Assembly (NCBI RefSeq): GCF_004122115.1 | Contig: NZ_SBKP01000008.1 | Coordinates: forward strand, 62,001 to 126,000 | DNA length: 64,000 nucleotides | Direction: 5' to 3' | Origin: Sphingobium fluviale | Lineage (GTDB): Bacteria; Pseudomonadota; Alphaproteobacteria; Sphingomonadales; Sphingomonadaceae | Shown: one piece after another, positions 53,135 through 63,281 of the stretch | Numbering within the stretch: the first letter of the stretch is position 1 | Layout of the letters: each line of letters opens with the position of its first letter | The notes under the pieces: generated by a model | What the model was told of the DNA's origin: nothing | Database searches by the model: none | Seen by the model: the letters and a program-made list of their open reading frames with translations, nothing else | Translations under genes and position numbers: made by a program

Positions 53135-53927
53135 GAAGGGGCTTGTGCCGGGGCGGCGCCTGTTGGACAAGCGGGGAATGACGGCGGGGGCGATCGAGCT
53201 GGTGAAACAGGCTGCAAAGGCCGTGCTTGACTATGCCCTGCCGCCGCGCTGCCCCGGTTGCGGCGTGATCGTCGGCCAGGTCGATGCCTTCTGCGGCGAA
53301 TGTTGGAGCGAAATGCGCTTCTTGTCAGACCCTTGCTGCACCAGCTGTGGTCTGCCGTTCGATTTTGAGGAGGCCGATGCGCTGCAATGCGGCGCTTGCC
53401 ATGCCGATCCGCCGCCGTGGACCAGCGCGCGCGCTGTGCTGGCTTATGGCACTGTATCCAGCCATGTCGCCACGCGCCTGAAATACGCCCGACGCACGGG
53501 CCTTGCCAAGCTGATGGCGCGACATATGGCGGCACGAATTCCTGCCGAGGCTCTGGCGGCGGGCGAAGATGCGTTGATCATACCCGTGCCGCTCCACCGC
53601 TGGCGGATATGGGGGAGGGGTTTCAACCAGGCGGCGCTGATCGCGCGGCACCTCTCGTACAACACCGGTCTGGCGCACGATCCGCTGCTGCTCAGGCGGA
53701 CACGGGCGACGCGGCCGCTGCGCGACATGGGGCCTCAGCAGCGTGACCACGAGGTGCGCAGGGCTTTCGCAATTGCGCCCTCGCGCCAAGCGGGCCTGCG
53801 TGGCAAAACGATCCTGCTGATCGATGACATCCACACCAGCGGCGCGACAGCGCGCGCCTGCGCCAGAGTGTTGATCGCGGGCGGTGCGCAGAGCGTTCAT
53901 CTGCTCTGCTGGGCGAGGGTGTTGTGA
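53133..53927 (+). CDS. comF: ComF-family phosphoribosyltransferase-like protein
   Basis: 264 residues from ATG 53133; ATG 53178 (preceded by GGGGA) is an equally good start and would avoid overlap with the methyltransferase gene. An N-terminal zinc-binding region has cysteine pairs (RCPGCG, FCGECW, CTSCG, QCGACH). The C-terminal PRTase-type domain holds the PRPP loop ILLIDDIHTSGATARAC. Homologues act in competence or plasmid uptake in some bacteria; in alphaproteobacteria the role is unclear. Confidence 0.86.
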   Translation: MKGLVPGRRLLDKRGMTAGAIELVKQAAKAVLDYALPPRCPGCGVIVGQVDAFCGECWSEMRFLSDPCCTSCGLPFDFEEADALQCGACHADPPPWTSARAVLAYGTVSSHVATRLKYARRTGLAKLMARHMAARIPAEALAAGEDALIIPVPLHRWRIWGRGFNQAALIARHLSYNTGLAHDPLLLRRTRATRPLRDMGPQQRDHEVRRAFAIAPSRQAGLRGKTILLIDDIHTSGATARACARVLIAGGAQSVHLLCWARVL

Positions 53928-53988
53928 GCTATGCGGTTGACAATGGCAGCCGCCACCCCGATCTCATAATGAGGAGGCTCGAAAACCC

Positions 53989-54246
53989 ATGAAGTCCGTT
54001 GAAATCTATACCAAGGCATTTTGCGGCTATTGCGCGCGCGCCAAGGCGCTGCTGGAAAGCAAGGGTGTTGCGTTCGAGGAGTATGACATCACTATGGGCG
54101 GACCCAGGCGTGCGGAGATGATGGAACGCTCCAACGGTGGTTTGACGGTGCCACAAATCTTCATTGACGGCTTGCATATCGGCGGGTCTGACGACCTTGC
54201 GACGCTGGAGCGGGCAGGCAAGCTGGACGCTCTGTTGGGACTTTGA
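53989..54246 (+). CDS. grxC: glutaredoxin 3
   Basis: 85 residues. Redox motif CGYC at residues 12-15, the dithiol form, and the conserved TVPQIFIDGLHIGGSDDL near residue 57-74 for glutathione binding. It reduces disulfides using glutathione. It is preceded by GGAGG. The amidase gene downstream overlaps its stop. Confidence 0.95.
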   Translation: MKSVEIYTKAFCGYCARAKALLESKGVAFEEYDITMGGPRRAEMMERSNGGLTVPQIFIDGLHIGGSDDLATLERAGKLDALLGL

Positions 54247-54260
54247 GCGGCACCTTCTCC

Positions 54261-55091
54261 ATGCGCGCTGCTATCCTCCAATCCACCAGCGGTATAGATC
54301 CCGCCGCCAACGCCGCGATGCTTGTCGAGGCGATCGGGCAGGCGAAGGCAGGCGGTGCGGATATGGTGTTCACGCCCGAAATGGTGGGGTGCATTGACCG
54401 CAATCGGGAACGCGCTTCGGCCAGCCTCACGGATGAGGCGAATGACTTGGTGTTGGCAACCGTGCGGTATGCGGCGGCGAAGGCGGGCCTCTGGGTACAT
54501 ATTGGTTCGCTTGGCCTGAAGGGCGAGCGTATGGACGGGCGCTGGGTCAATCGTGGTTTGATGATCGACGATACCGGCGCAATTCGTGCGCGCTATGACA
54601 AGATTCACCTCTTCGATGTCGATCTGCCGGATGGCATAAGCTGGCGCGAATCGGCGGTCTATGGGCCGGGCGAGGCGCTGGCGGCAGTGGATACGCCGTG
54701 GGCGCGGATGGGCCTCTCGATCTGTTATGATCTGCGCTTCGCCGACCTCTATCGCCGCCTCAGCGATGCGGGGGCTTGCGCGCTGCTCATCCCCGCCGCC
54801 TTCACGGTGCCGACCGGCCAGGCGCATTGGGAAACGCTGCTGCGCGCCCGCGCGATCGAATCGGCCTGCTTCGTCATCGCTGCCGCGCAGGTAGGGCATC
54901 ATGCGGACGGGCGCGATACATATGGCCACAGCATGGTGGTCGATCCGTGGGGAGAGGTGTTGCTGAATATGGGCGATAAAGAAGGGCTGGGATTTGTCGA
55001 TATTGATTTCGCCCGTGTTGAGCAGGTAAGGGCGCGCATCTCGGTGCTGGCGCATCGGCGGGTGTTGCCGGAAAGAGTGACTGTCACGTGA
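54261..55091 (+). CDS. carbon-nitrogen hydrolase (Nit1-like)
   Basis: 276 residues from ATG 54261; an in-frame TTG at 54243 overlaps the grxC stop and is possible. The nitrilase triad is visible: E in VFTPEMVG, K in RYDKIHLFDVDLP, and C in GLSICYDLRFADLY. The AHWETLLRARAIES block and the closing WGEVLLNMGDKEG support the Nit1/omega-amidase-like subgroup. It probably repairs deaminated glutathione or hydrolyses small amides. Its end overlaps the DUF1178 start by 4 bases. Confidence 0.87.
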   Translation: MRAAILQSTSGIDPAANAAMLVEAIGQAKAGGADMVFTPEMVGCIDRNRERASASLTDEANDLVLATVRYAAAKAGLWVHIGSLGLKGERMDGRWVNRGLMIDDTGAIRARYDKIHLFDVDLPDGISWRESAVYGPGEALAAVDTPWARMGLSICYDLRFADLYRRLSDAGACALLIPAAFTVPTGQAHWETLLRARAIESACFVIAAAQVGHHADGRDTYGHSMVVDPWGEVLLNMGDKEGLGFVDIDFARVEQVRARISVLAHRRVLPERVTVT

Positions 55092-55579
55092 TTGTGTTTG
55101 ATCTTCAGTGTGCTAGTGCGGGCCACAAATTCGAGGGCTGGTTCTCGTCGAGCGACGATTATCAGCAGCAGCGCGAGAGCGGCCTGCTGATATGCCCGGT
55201 CTGCGGCGATGGCGCGGTTGAGAAAGCTGTGATGGCCCCCGCCGTCAGCGCCAAAACAAACCAGCGCCCCTCCGCATCACCCGCTGTCCCTGCGACGACA
55301 GAGGGTAAGGCCGTTGTTCCGATGAGCGCGGGTAACGACAATCCCCGCATGCAGGAGTTGATGCAGGCGCTGGTCCATGCGCAGGCTGAGGCACTGAAGC
55401 AAAGTGAGTGGGTGGGGCAGGGCTTTGCTGATCGGGCGCGAGCGATGCACTATGGCGAGGAAGATGCGAAGCCCATCCACGGCCAGGTCGCGGCGCAGGA
55501 AGCGCGCAGCCTGATCGAGGAGGGTGTGGAGGTTGCCCCTTTGCTGTTCCCCGTGGTGCCCCCCGAAGCACAAAATTGA
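55088..55579 (+). CDS. DUF1178 family protein
   Basis: 163 residues from GTG 55088. The N-terminus IVFDLQCASAGHKFEGWFSSSDDYQ and LLICPVCGDGAVEKAVMAP are the family's recognisable zinc-ribbon-like part (cysteines at ~8, 36, 39). The middle is low-complexity; the C-terminus has MHYGEEDAKPIHGQVAAQEARSLIEEGV, split here at the HG. Found beside glutaredoxin and nitrilase genes in alphaproteobacteria; function unknown. Confidence 0.88.
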   Translation: MIVFDLQCASAGHKFEGWFSSSDDYQQQRESGLLICPVCGDGAVEKAVMAPAVSAKTNQRPSASPAVPATTEGKAVVPMSAGNDNPRMQELMQALVHAQAEALKQSEWVGQGFADRARAMHYGEEDAKPIHGQVAAQEARSLIEEGVEVAPLLFPVVPPEAQN

Positions 55580-55649
55580 TTGCACGGCAGCGGTTGAACC
55601 CTTTCGCGATGCGCGATAGAGCGGGCGCCGCGCTTCGGTTGTTGCGCAC

Positions 55650-55726
55650 GCGCCCATAGCTCAGCAGGATAGAGCGTCGGATTCCTAATCCGAAGGCCAC
55701 AGGTTCGAATCCTGTTGGGCGCACCA
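55650..55726 (+). tRNA. tRNA-Arg (anticodon CCT)
   Basis: 77 nt from GCGCCCA to TGGGCGCACCA, CCA encoded. Anticodon stem TCGGA/TCCGA with loop TTCCTAA gives CCT. Uninterrupted; this species carries a group I intron in some other alphaproteobacteria, but not here. A 69-bp repeat follows directly after CCA. Confidence 0.96.
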
Positions 55727-55795
55727 GTTTTGTTTGCGCGATGCCGCCCGCCAACCCATCGCGCGGGTTCGATCTCGCTCCGCTCGACCGCACCA
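55727..55795 (+). repeat. tRNA-tail repeat, copy 1 (after tRNA-Arg)
   Basis: 69 bp directly after the CCA, ending in its own CCGCACCA. It nearly matches 63282-63350 after tRNA-Leu, with 3 differences. It forms a hairpin GCGCGAT/ATCGCGC (55737-55743 with 55758-55764) and then a T-arm-like GCGGG-TTCGAT-CTCGC. It has no complete tRNA. Reverse-strand frames through it are spurious. Confidence 0.8.
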
Positions 55796-55878
55796 GTTTT
55801 TGTTAGCTTTCAAACGCCGGGCGGCCGCATCCGCGGCCTTGGTTTTCCTCACATAAGCTCGGCAGGCCGTTCGGCCTG

Positions 55879-56364
55879 TCAGGCATGTGCGGTCTGGAAC
55901 GCGCCATTGAGGTAGAGTAGCGGATTGACGTCCTCACGCACTGCAACGTCCACCACCGAGCCGATGACAATCGTGTGGGTCGCGAACGCGAGCATCTCGC
56001 TGCGCTGGCAAATCAAACCGACCTGGGCATTTGCGAGCAGCGGTGGGCCGAGCGGATGCTGCTGCCAGTTCGCGTCGGCGAAGCGCATATCCCGCATGCT
56101 GTTGTCCGAAAAAAGCTGTGCTGTCTCGATCTGGTCCTTGTGGAGGACACTGACGCTGAAATAGTCTGCGGCGATCAGCGATGGGTGAAGAGAGGCCGAT
56201 TTGTTGACGCAGACCAGCAGGCTGGGCGGATCCATCGATACAGAGCAAACGGCAGTAGCCGCGATCCCCTTGGGAGTATCATCCTCCGTTACGCTGATGA
56301 TATTTACCGTCGCGGCGAGCCTGCGCATGGCTTGTCTGAAAGCTGCCTCAATCTGGTCAGTCAT
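55879..56364 (-). CDS. flavin reductase family protein
   Basis: 161 residues. FMN-binding split-barrel (flavin_Reduct) features: FRQAMRRLAATVNIISV, GIAATAVCSVSMDPPSLLVCVNK, SVSVLHKDQIETAQLFS and DHTIVIG-like HTIVIGSVVDV near the end. It would reduce FMN or FAD with NAD(P)H, usually to feed a two-component monooxygenase; no monooxygenase is next to it. Start ATG 56364. Confidence 0.87.
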   Translation of the reverse strand: MTDQIEAAFRQAMRRLAATVNIISVTEDDTPKGIAATAVCSVSMDPPSLLVCVNKSASLHPSLIAADYFSVSVLHKDQIETAQLFSDNSMRDMRFADANWQQHPLGPPLLANAQVGLICQRSEMLAFATHTIVIGSVVDVAVREDVNPLLYLNGAFQTAHA

Positions 56365-56493
56365 GGCGTATGTCTCGCATATCGTGGTTGATCCTGTCTA
56401 ATTTCGCTCCGCATAGCAGGCGATATCGGGGGATGCTAGGGTAATGGCATGAGCCGGGGTGGCATGCGGGCATGAGGCGGCTATAAGGCGCGC

Positions 56494-57471
56494 ATGAAGG
56501 TTGTTTTACCGCGTCGGCGCTTTGCCGCAACTGTTCTGGGGGTGCAGGCTGCGGCGGTGCAGGGGCTGTTTCTGCTTCTTGCGTTCGGTCCGTCATGGCC
56601 GATGCTGATGATGCTGTCCCACGGATCACATTTTCTGCCGCTGCTTGGTATCGGAATACTGTGCATTCTGGCCTGTTTGCATGGCTGGCGCAGGCATTGG
56701 ATGTGGCTGGCGGTTTCGGCGCTGGTCTGGCTGATATCCTGTGGCTGGCTGATGATGCATCGCGCGCCATCATGGCCTGCCCCTGCGGTTGCTTCCGCAC
56801 CGGGAGCAATCCGTATTGTCACTTTCAACGCATGGTTCGCCAACCATGATCCAGAGGGAGCGGCGCAGTGGATTCTGGCGCAGCAGCCAGATGCGGTAAT
56901 CTTGCTGGAGGTGGGCTGGCGCAGCCGAGCGCTGTTGACCCGGCTTGCTTTGGATATGCCTCATGTCATCACATGCCGCGGATCGCGGCCATGCTCTACC
57001 GTGGTTATGTCGCGCTGGGCGCCGCTGGAGATGCGCGGGCTGGCGCATGGCGATGCGGACAACCGGCGGGCGCTTTCCGCAGCTATCATGCGCTTTCCGA
57101 GATATACTTTGGTCGGTATTCATCTTTCGCAGCCATGGCCGATGGCAAGCCACAAGCGGGAGCTGGGCTGGCTCGCTAAAGAGCTGGAAATTGTGCCGCG
57201 CACCAGGCTGGTGGTGGCGGGAGATTTTAATGCAACCGGCTGGTCTATGACGATGCGCGATGCACCTTCGCGCCTAGGCCTGAAAATCCTGCCTGCGAGG
57301 CGGGCGAGTTGGCCCGCGCCTTCTTCCGGCCTGCCGTTTCCGACTCTGTTTGATATCGATCATGCGCTGCTGGGCGAGGGCTGGACGGCGGCACGGATGG
57401 AACGCGGGCCGGATCTGGGATCAGATCATTATCCGTTCCTTATTACACTCAAGCCCTCGTCCATACCGTGA
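56494..57471 (+). CDS. membrane-anchored endonuclease/exonuclease/phosphatase family protein
   Basis: 325 residues. Three N-terminal membrane helices (residues ~10-90), then an EEP domain facing the periplasm: IRIVTFNAWFANHDP, DAVILLEVGW, LVVAGDFNATGWSMTM, and the closing DIDHALLGEGW and GSDHYPFLITL carrying the catalytic Asp/His. Substrate could be nucleic acid, a phospholipid or another phosphodiester. No operon partners. Confidence 0.86.
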   Translation: MKVVLPRRRFAATVLGVQAAAVQGLFLLLAFGPSWPMLMMLSHGSHFLPLLGIGILCILACLHGWRRHWMWLAVSALVWLISCGWLMMHRAPSWPAPAVASAPGAIRIVTFNAWFANHDPEGAAQWILAQQPDAVILLEVGWRSRALLTRLALDMPHVITCRGSRPCSTVVMSRWAPLEMRGLAHGDADNRRALSAAIMRFPRYTLVGIHLSQPWPMASHKRELGWLAKELEIVPRTRLVVAGDFNATGWSMTMRDAPSRLGLKILPARRASWPAPSSGLPFPTLFDIDHALLGEGWTAARMERGPDLGSDHYPFLITLKPSSIP

Positions 57472-57594
57472 GACGCTGCTCCCCGGCAGGGAGGGGGGGC
57501 TGCAAAGGCCTTATTTTTTAAGGGCCAAACACTATTCTCACTGGCAACTTCTAAGCGCCATCCGGTCATATCTTATCTGTAGCTTGAGATGGAC

Positions 57595-57670
57595 TGGTGG
57601 AGCCTAGCGGGATCGAACCGCTGACCTCCTGCATGCCATGCAGGCGCTCTCCCAGCTGAGCTAAGGCCCC
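57595..57670 (-). tRNA. tRNA-Ala (anticodon GGC)
   Basis: 76 nt on the minus strand, GGGGCCT to AGGCTCCACCA with CCA encoded. Anticodon stem CCTGC/GCAGG around ATGGCAT gives GGC. T loop GTTCGATC intact. Second Ala isoacceptor of the window. Confidence 0.96.
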
Positions 57671-57810
57671 AATCCATGTCATTCACGCCGGTCTGTCTGC
57701 CAACATGAGGGATCATTAAACCTGCCGCATTGGCCCGATCCCTGGGCCGTATCAACTGCGGAGGCGCTGCCTTTAGGCGAGCAGCACCCCTAAATGCAAG
57801 TGGTTAATTG

Positions 57811-58149
57811 TTAGTTGTCGTCATCGCCTTCGTCGCCGCCGGCTTCAAGGCCAAGATCATCGTCGCCGCCCAGATCGACCTCGTTATCCGGCGAATCGCC
57901 GTCGTCATCGACATCAAGATCCAGATCCAGATCAGGATCGACCACAGCCAGATCGGCATCGGCCACTTCTGCCTGCTTTACGGGTGCAATCGCTTCATAA
58001 GGAAGCGGCTGCTTCGATTTCAGCACAGGCTCCGGTTCCCAGGAAACGCCGCATGAAATGCAGGTTGCCGGCGAGTCATTGCCGAGATCGTAAAAGCGCG
58101 TTGCGCATTTCGGGCAAGTCCGTTTCGTGCCCCATTCAGGCTTCACCAT
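57811..58149 (-). CDS. TIGR02300 family protein
   Basis: 112 residues. N-terminal VKPEWGTKRTCPKCATRFYDLG and PATCISCG give two Cys pairs (C12/C15 and C30/C33 approximately) typical of this alphaproteobacterial family. The rest is a long acidic low-complexity tail of Asp, Glu and Gly. Function unknown. Located near tRNA-Ala and divergent from aroA, as in many relatives. Confidence 0.92.
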   Translation of the reverse strand: MVKPEWGTKRTCPKCATRFYDLGNDSPATCISCGVSWEPEPVLKSKQPLPYEAIAPVKQAEVADADLAVVDPDLDLDLDVDDDGDSPDNEVDLGGDDDLGLEAGGDEGDDDN

Positions 58150-58245
58150 GTGCCGCCTTCCATCCTTGTTTCAAGCCAGTGCGAATATGCAAAATCATGG
58201 CGAGCAGGTGCCCCGCCGCCAACGAAGACGCGCGCCTTGCCATAG

Positions 58246-59893
<1,648 letters not shown>

Positions 59894-59897
<4 letters not shown>

Positions 59898-60529
59898 TCA
59901 TCGCTGTCGACGGTCCGGCAGCGTCGGGCAAGGGGACGATTGCTCGTGCGCTGGCGGCGTATTTTGGCCTTCCGCATCTCGATACCGGGCTGCTCTATCG
60001 CGCGGTGGGGCTGACGCTGAAGCGGGCTGGCGGCGACCCGGCGAGCGAGGCGGATGCCGCAGCCGCGACGGGGTTTGCCGACGGCGTGCTTGCCGATCCG
60101 GAACTGCGTACAGAAGCAACCGGTGCGCTGGCTTCGCGCGTATCCGCGCATCCGGCCGTGCGCGCGGCGCTGATGGCGCGGCAGCGGGCGTTCGCGCATC
60201 GACCGGGTGGCGCGGTGCTCGATGGGCGCGATATAGGCACTGTGATTGCTCCGGAGGCGGACGTGAAGCTCTATGTCACCGCGTCCCCCCGCGTCCGGGC
60301 GGAGCGCCGCGCGGTGGAGATGGCAGGGCGTGGCCTCATTGCTGACGTTGATGCGATGGAAGCCGAAATCCGTGCCCGCGACGCGCGCGATATGGGGCGA
60401 GATCATGCCCCGCTCGCGCAGGCTGATGATGCGGACTTGCTAGATACCAGCGAATTGAGTATAGATGCGGCCATCCAGCGGGCGATTGCCCTGGTGGAGG
60501 CAAGAGTGAAACGTCACCACACAGAGTGA
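59894..60529 (+). CDS. cmk: cytidylate kinase
   Basis: 211 residues from ATG 59894. P loop VDGPAASGKGTIARALA, HLDTGLLYRAVGL, VLDGRDIGTVIAPEADVKLYVTAS and DLLDTSELS, all standard for CMP/dCMP kinase. It converts CMP to CDP. It is in the common order aroA-cmk-rpsA. A terminator follows 9 bases after the stop. Confidence 0.96.
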
Positions 60530-60537
60530 CGCGACGA

Positions 60538-60565
60538 GGCGCACGGAGATTCCGCGCGCCCTTTT
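60538..60565 (+). terminator. Rho-independent terminator after cmk
   Basis: GGCGC and CGG on the left pair with CCG and GCGCC on the right across AGATT, followed by TTTT. It separates the aroA-cmk unit from rpsA; the remaining ~140 bases before rpsA probably contain the rpsA promoter. Confidence 0.75.
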
Positions 60566-60702
60566 CGGTTTTCCTGTGCCTTGGCCAGCGCGAACACCTC
60601 AAGGAGGTTCGCACGGCATGGGGCTGTGCGGGCAGTGTGCAAGCCAAAGACCCTCGGACACAACCGGGTGGCCTGCAATGACGTGAAGAAGGACTAAACT
60701 CT

Positions 60703-62415
60703 ATGGCCCCAACGGCATTTCCGTCGCGTGATGATTTCGCGGCACTACTCAATGAATCACTTGGTGGCGAAGACGGCGGTTTTGAAGGCCGCGTCGTAAA
60801 GGGCACCGTAACCGGCGTCGAGAACGACATGGTTCTCATCGACGTTGGCCTCAAGAGTGAAGGCCGTGTGGCGCTGCGCGAGTTCGCAATGCCCGGCATG
60901 AAGGCCGACATCAAGGTTGGCGACGAAGTCGAGGTCTATGTCGATCGCGTCGAGAACGCGCACGGCGAAGCCGTCCTCTCGCGTGACCGCGCCCGCCGCG
61001 AAGCCGCATGGGACAAGCTCGAAGCCGAGTTCACCGAAAACACCCGCGTCGAGGGCGTTATCTTCGGTCGCGTCAAGGGCGGCTTCACTGTCGATCTCGA
61101 TGGCGCCGTGGCGTTCCTGCCGGGCAGTCAGGTCGATATCCGCCCTGTGCGCGATGTCACCCCGCTGATGGACATCCCTCAGCCATTCCAGATTTTGAAG
61201 ATGGACCGCCGCCGCGGCAATATCGTCGTCTCGCGCCGTGCCATCCTTGAGGAAACCCGCGCCGAGCAGCGCACCGGCCTCATCCAGAACCTCGCCGAAG
61301 GTCAGATCATCGAGGGTGTCGTCAAGAACATCACCGATTATGGCGCGTTCGTCGATCTGGGCGGCATTGATGGCCTGCTGCACGTCACCGACCTCAGCTA
61401 CAAGCGCATCAACCACCCCAACGAGATGATCAACATCGGTGATGTGCTGAAGGTGCAGATCATCCGCATCAACCGCGATACCCAGCGCATTTCGCTCGGC
61501 ATGAAGCAGCTTGAGAGCGATCCGTGGGAAGGCGCGGAGGCCAAGTATCCGGTTGGCGCCAAGCTTTCGGGCCGCGTCACCAACATCACCGAATATGGCG
61601 CCTTCGTGGAACTGGAAGCAGGCATCGAAGGTCTGGTCCATGTCTCCGAAATGAGTTGGACCAAGAAGAACGTTCACCCCGGCAAGATCGTCTCGACCAG
61701 CCAGGAAGTAGAAGTGCTGGTGCTTGAGGTCGATGGCGACAAGCGTCGTATCAGCCTCGGCCTCAAGCAGGCCCAGAGCAACCCGTGGGATAGCTTTGCT
61801 GAGCGCCACCCGATTGGCACTGAGGTCGAGGGCGAAGTCAAGAACGCGACCGAATTCGGCCTGTTCATCGGCCTCGAAGGCGATGTGGACGGCATGGTTC
61901 ACATGTCCGATATCGCATGGGGTATTTCGGGCGAAGACGCGCTTAACCTGCATCGCAAGGGCGAGATGGTGAAGGCGATCGTGCTTGATATCGATATCGA
62001 GAAGGAGCGCATTTCGCTTGGCATGAAGCAGCTTGAAAAGGGTGCTCCAGGTGCAGGCGCGTCGTCTTCAGCCGGTTCGGGCCTCAACAAGAACCAGACC
62101 GTTACGGTCACTGTGCTTGAAGTGCGAGATGGCGGGCTTGAGGTGCAGGCAGGCGACGATGGCGTCACCGGCTTCATCAAGCGTGGCGACCTTGGGCGTG
62201 ATCGCGACGAACAGCGCACCGAGCGCTTCCAGCCGGGTCAGAAGTTCGATGCACTGGTCATCGGTTTCGATCGCAGCAAGAAGCCGAACTTCTCTGTCAA
62301 AGCGTTGCAAATCGCAGAAGAGAAACAGGCTGTTGCGCAATATGGTTCGTCAGACAGCGGCGCATCGCTTGGGGATATTCTGGGCGAAGCATTGAAAGCC
62401 AAAAGCGAAGCCTGA
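60703..62415 (+). CDS. rpsA: 30S ribosomal protein S1
   Basis: 570 residues with six S1 motifs. Repeated OB-fold strings include KGTVTGVENDMVLIDVGLKSEG, GVIFGRVKGGFTVDLDGAVAFLPGS split near residue 120, GVVKNITDYGAFVDLGGIDGLLHV, TNITEYGAFVELEAGIEGLVHV and NATEFGLFIGLEGDVDGMVHM. It brings mRNA to the 30S subunit. AAGGA is 11 bases upstream. The long antisense frame is not a gene. A terminator follows. Confidence 0.97.
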   Translation: MAPTAFPSRDDFAALLNESLGGEDGGFEGRVVKGTVTGVENDMVLIDVGLKSEGRVALREFAMPGMKADIKVGDEVEVYVDRVENAHGEAVLSRDRARREAAWDKLEAEFTENTRVEGVIFGRVKGGFTVDLDGAVAFLPGSQVDIRPVRDVTPLMDIPQPFQILKMDRRRGNIVVSRRAILEETRAEQRTGLIQNLAEGQIIEGVVKNITDYGAFVDLGGIDGLLHVTDLSYKRINHPNEMINIGDVLKVQIIRINRDTQRISLGMKQLESDPWEGAEAKYPVGAKLSGRVTNITEYGAFVELEAGIEGLVHVSEMSWTKKNVHPGKIVSTSQEVEVLVLEVDGDKRRISLGLKQAQSNPWDSFAERHPIGTEVEGEVKNATEFGLFIGLEGDVDGMVHMSDIAWGISGEDALNLHRKGEMVKAIVLDIDIEKERISLGMKQLEKGAPGAGASSSAGSGLNKNQTVTVTVLEVRDGGLEVQAGDDGVTGFIKRGDLGRDRDEQRTERFQPGQKFDALVIGFDRSKKPNFSVKALQIAEEKQAVAQYGSSDSGASLGDILGEALKAKSEA

Positions 62416-62433
62416 ATACAGTTTTGATTAGCG

Positions 62434-62472
62434 AAAAGATCCCGTCATGTTTCGATCATGGCGGGATCTTTT
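62434..62472 (+). terminator. Rho-independent terminator after rpsA
   Basis: AAAAGATCCCG-T-CATG pairs with CATG-G-CGGGATCTTTT around a short loop. The stem is unusually long with A/T run on both sides, so it could work in both directions. Confidence 0.9.
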
Positions 62473-62625
62473 GTAATGTTAAGACGACCGTTTTTTACAA
62501 TAAATTACATTGCATGGCATGAAAGACGGCAATTATATTCTATGTCTCGGAGATTGTCATTCCTGCGACATTCCTCTATTGGGGAGGATCGGCAAATGTG
62601 GGAATGCCGAATTTAAGGAGGGCAA

Positions 62626-62907
62626 ATGATCCGTTCCGAACTGGTTCAGAATCTTGCTGAGCAAAACAATGACCTTACTTACGGGGAAGTAGAGCGCATT
62701 GTTGACATTTTCTTTTCCGATATAACAGCCCAGCTTGCACAGGGGGGGCGTGTGGAGTTGCGCGGTTTTGGCGCCTTCACCACCCGCGCCCGCGGTGCGC
62801 GCACCGGCCGCAATCCCCGCACGGGTGAGACTGTGGCGATAGATGCGAAGAAAGTGCCTTTCTTCAAGCCGGGCAAGGAAATCCGCGAGCGCCTTAACGT
62901 CAAATAG
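62626..62907 (+). CDS. ihfB: integration host factor beta subunit
   Basis: 93 residues from ATG 62626, AAGGAGG upstream. HU/IHF-fold: [41 protein letters not shown] and the DNA-bending Pro in GRNPRTGE, ending [15 protein letters not shown] bends DNA in replication, recombination and transcription. It follows rpsA as in many proteobacteria, after a 210-base AT-rich leader that contains possible pairs CATTCC/GGAATG. Confidence 0.94.
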   Translation: MIRSELVQNLAEQNNDLTYGEVERIVDIFFSDITAQLAQGGRVELRGFGAFTTRARGARTGRNPRTGETVAIDAKKVPFFKPGKEIRERLNVK

Positions 62908-62953
62908 GCATTGGCGTCGGTTAGCTATGCCCCTATAGGGGCGCACAGGCTAT

Positions 62954-63281
62954 GCGGGCGTGGCGGAATCGGTAGACGCAACGGACTTAAGCCAATCATT
63001 GAGTGCGCGCGGAGAAACCCGCGACGTAGAACTGCTCAAATTCGGGGAACCCTGTCAGATGGCGATCCCGAGCCAAGCCGGTTGGCCTTGCGGCCAGGCG
63101 GAAGGTGTAGAGACTAGACGGGCAGCACCTAAACCCCGGCATGATGCCAGGGCAGGGTGAAGGGATAGTCCAGACCACAAACATCCGGCGGCGCGCCGGC
63201 GGATGGCGGCGAAAGCCGTAGGGGGTAAGAAAATTCGTCGGGCTTTTGCCCGTGGGGGTTCGAGTCCCCCCGCCCGCACCA
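62954..63281 (+). tRNA. tRNA-Leu (anticodon TAA) interrupted by a group I intron
   Basis: Exon 1 is 62954-62988 (GCGGGCG ... ACGGACTT), exon 2 63230-63281 (AAAATTCGTC ... CGCCCGCACCA with CCA). Spliced anticodon arm ACGGA-CTTAAAA-TTCGT gives TAA; the long variable arm GGGCTTTTGCCC and T loop GTTCGAGTC fit leucine. The intron separates U34 from A35, the same site as in cyanobacterial tRNA-Leu(UAA). Confidence 0.93.
62989..63229 (+). other. group I intron (IC3-like) in tRNA-Leu(TAA), 241 nt
   Basis: Follows the U of exon 1 and ends in the obligatory G (63229). Core elements in order: AAATTCGGGGAACCC (P-element region), GGCGATCCCGAGCCAAGCC (Q-region), GAAGGTGTAGAGACTAGACGGGC (R-region, given as two pieces GAAGGTGTAG and AGACTAGACGGGC) and AAGGGATAGTCC (S-region). 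No homing endonuclease frame. Very like small self-splicing introns of cyanobacterial and proteobacterial tRNAs. Splice sites inferred from the restored tRNA. Confidence 0.9.

Noticed and set aside
55245..55793. minus-strand protein containing NPRDGLAGGIAQTK
   Set aside because: This string comes from the tRNA-tail repeat and tRNA-Arg read antisense; the same string appears after tRNA-Leu. Not a gene.
55727..55795. a second, complete tRNA after tRNA-Arg
   Set aside because: It has a T-arm-like stem and CCA but no acceptor 5' half, D arm or anticodon arm.
60757..61953. 398-residue antisense frame inside rpsA
   Set aside because: Antisense to S1 repeats; the repetition in its own sequence mirrors the S1 domains.
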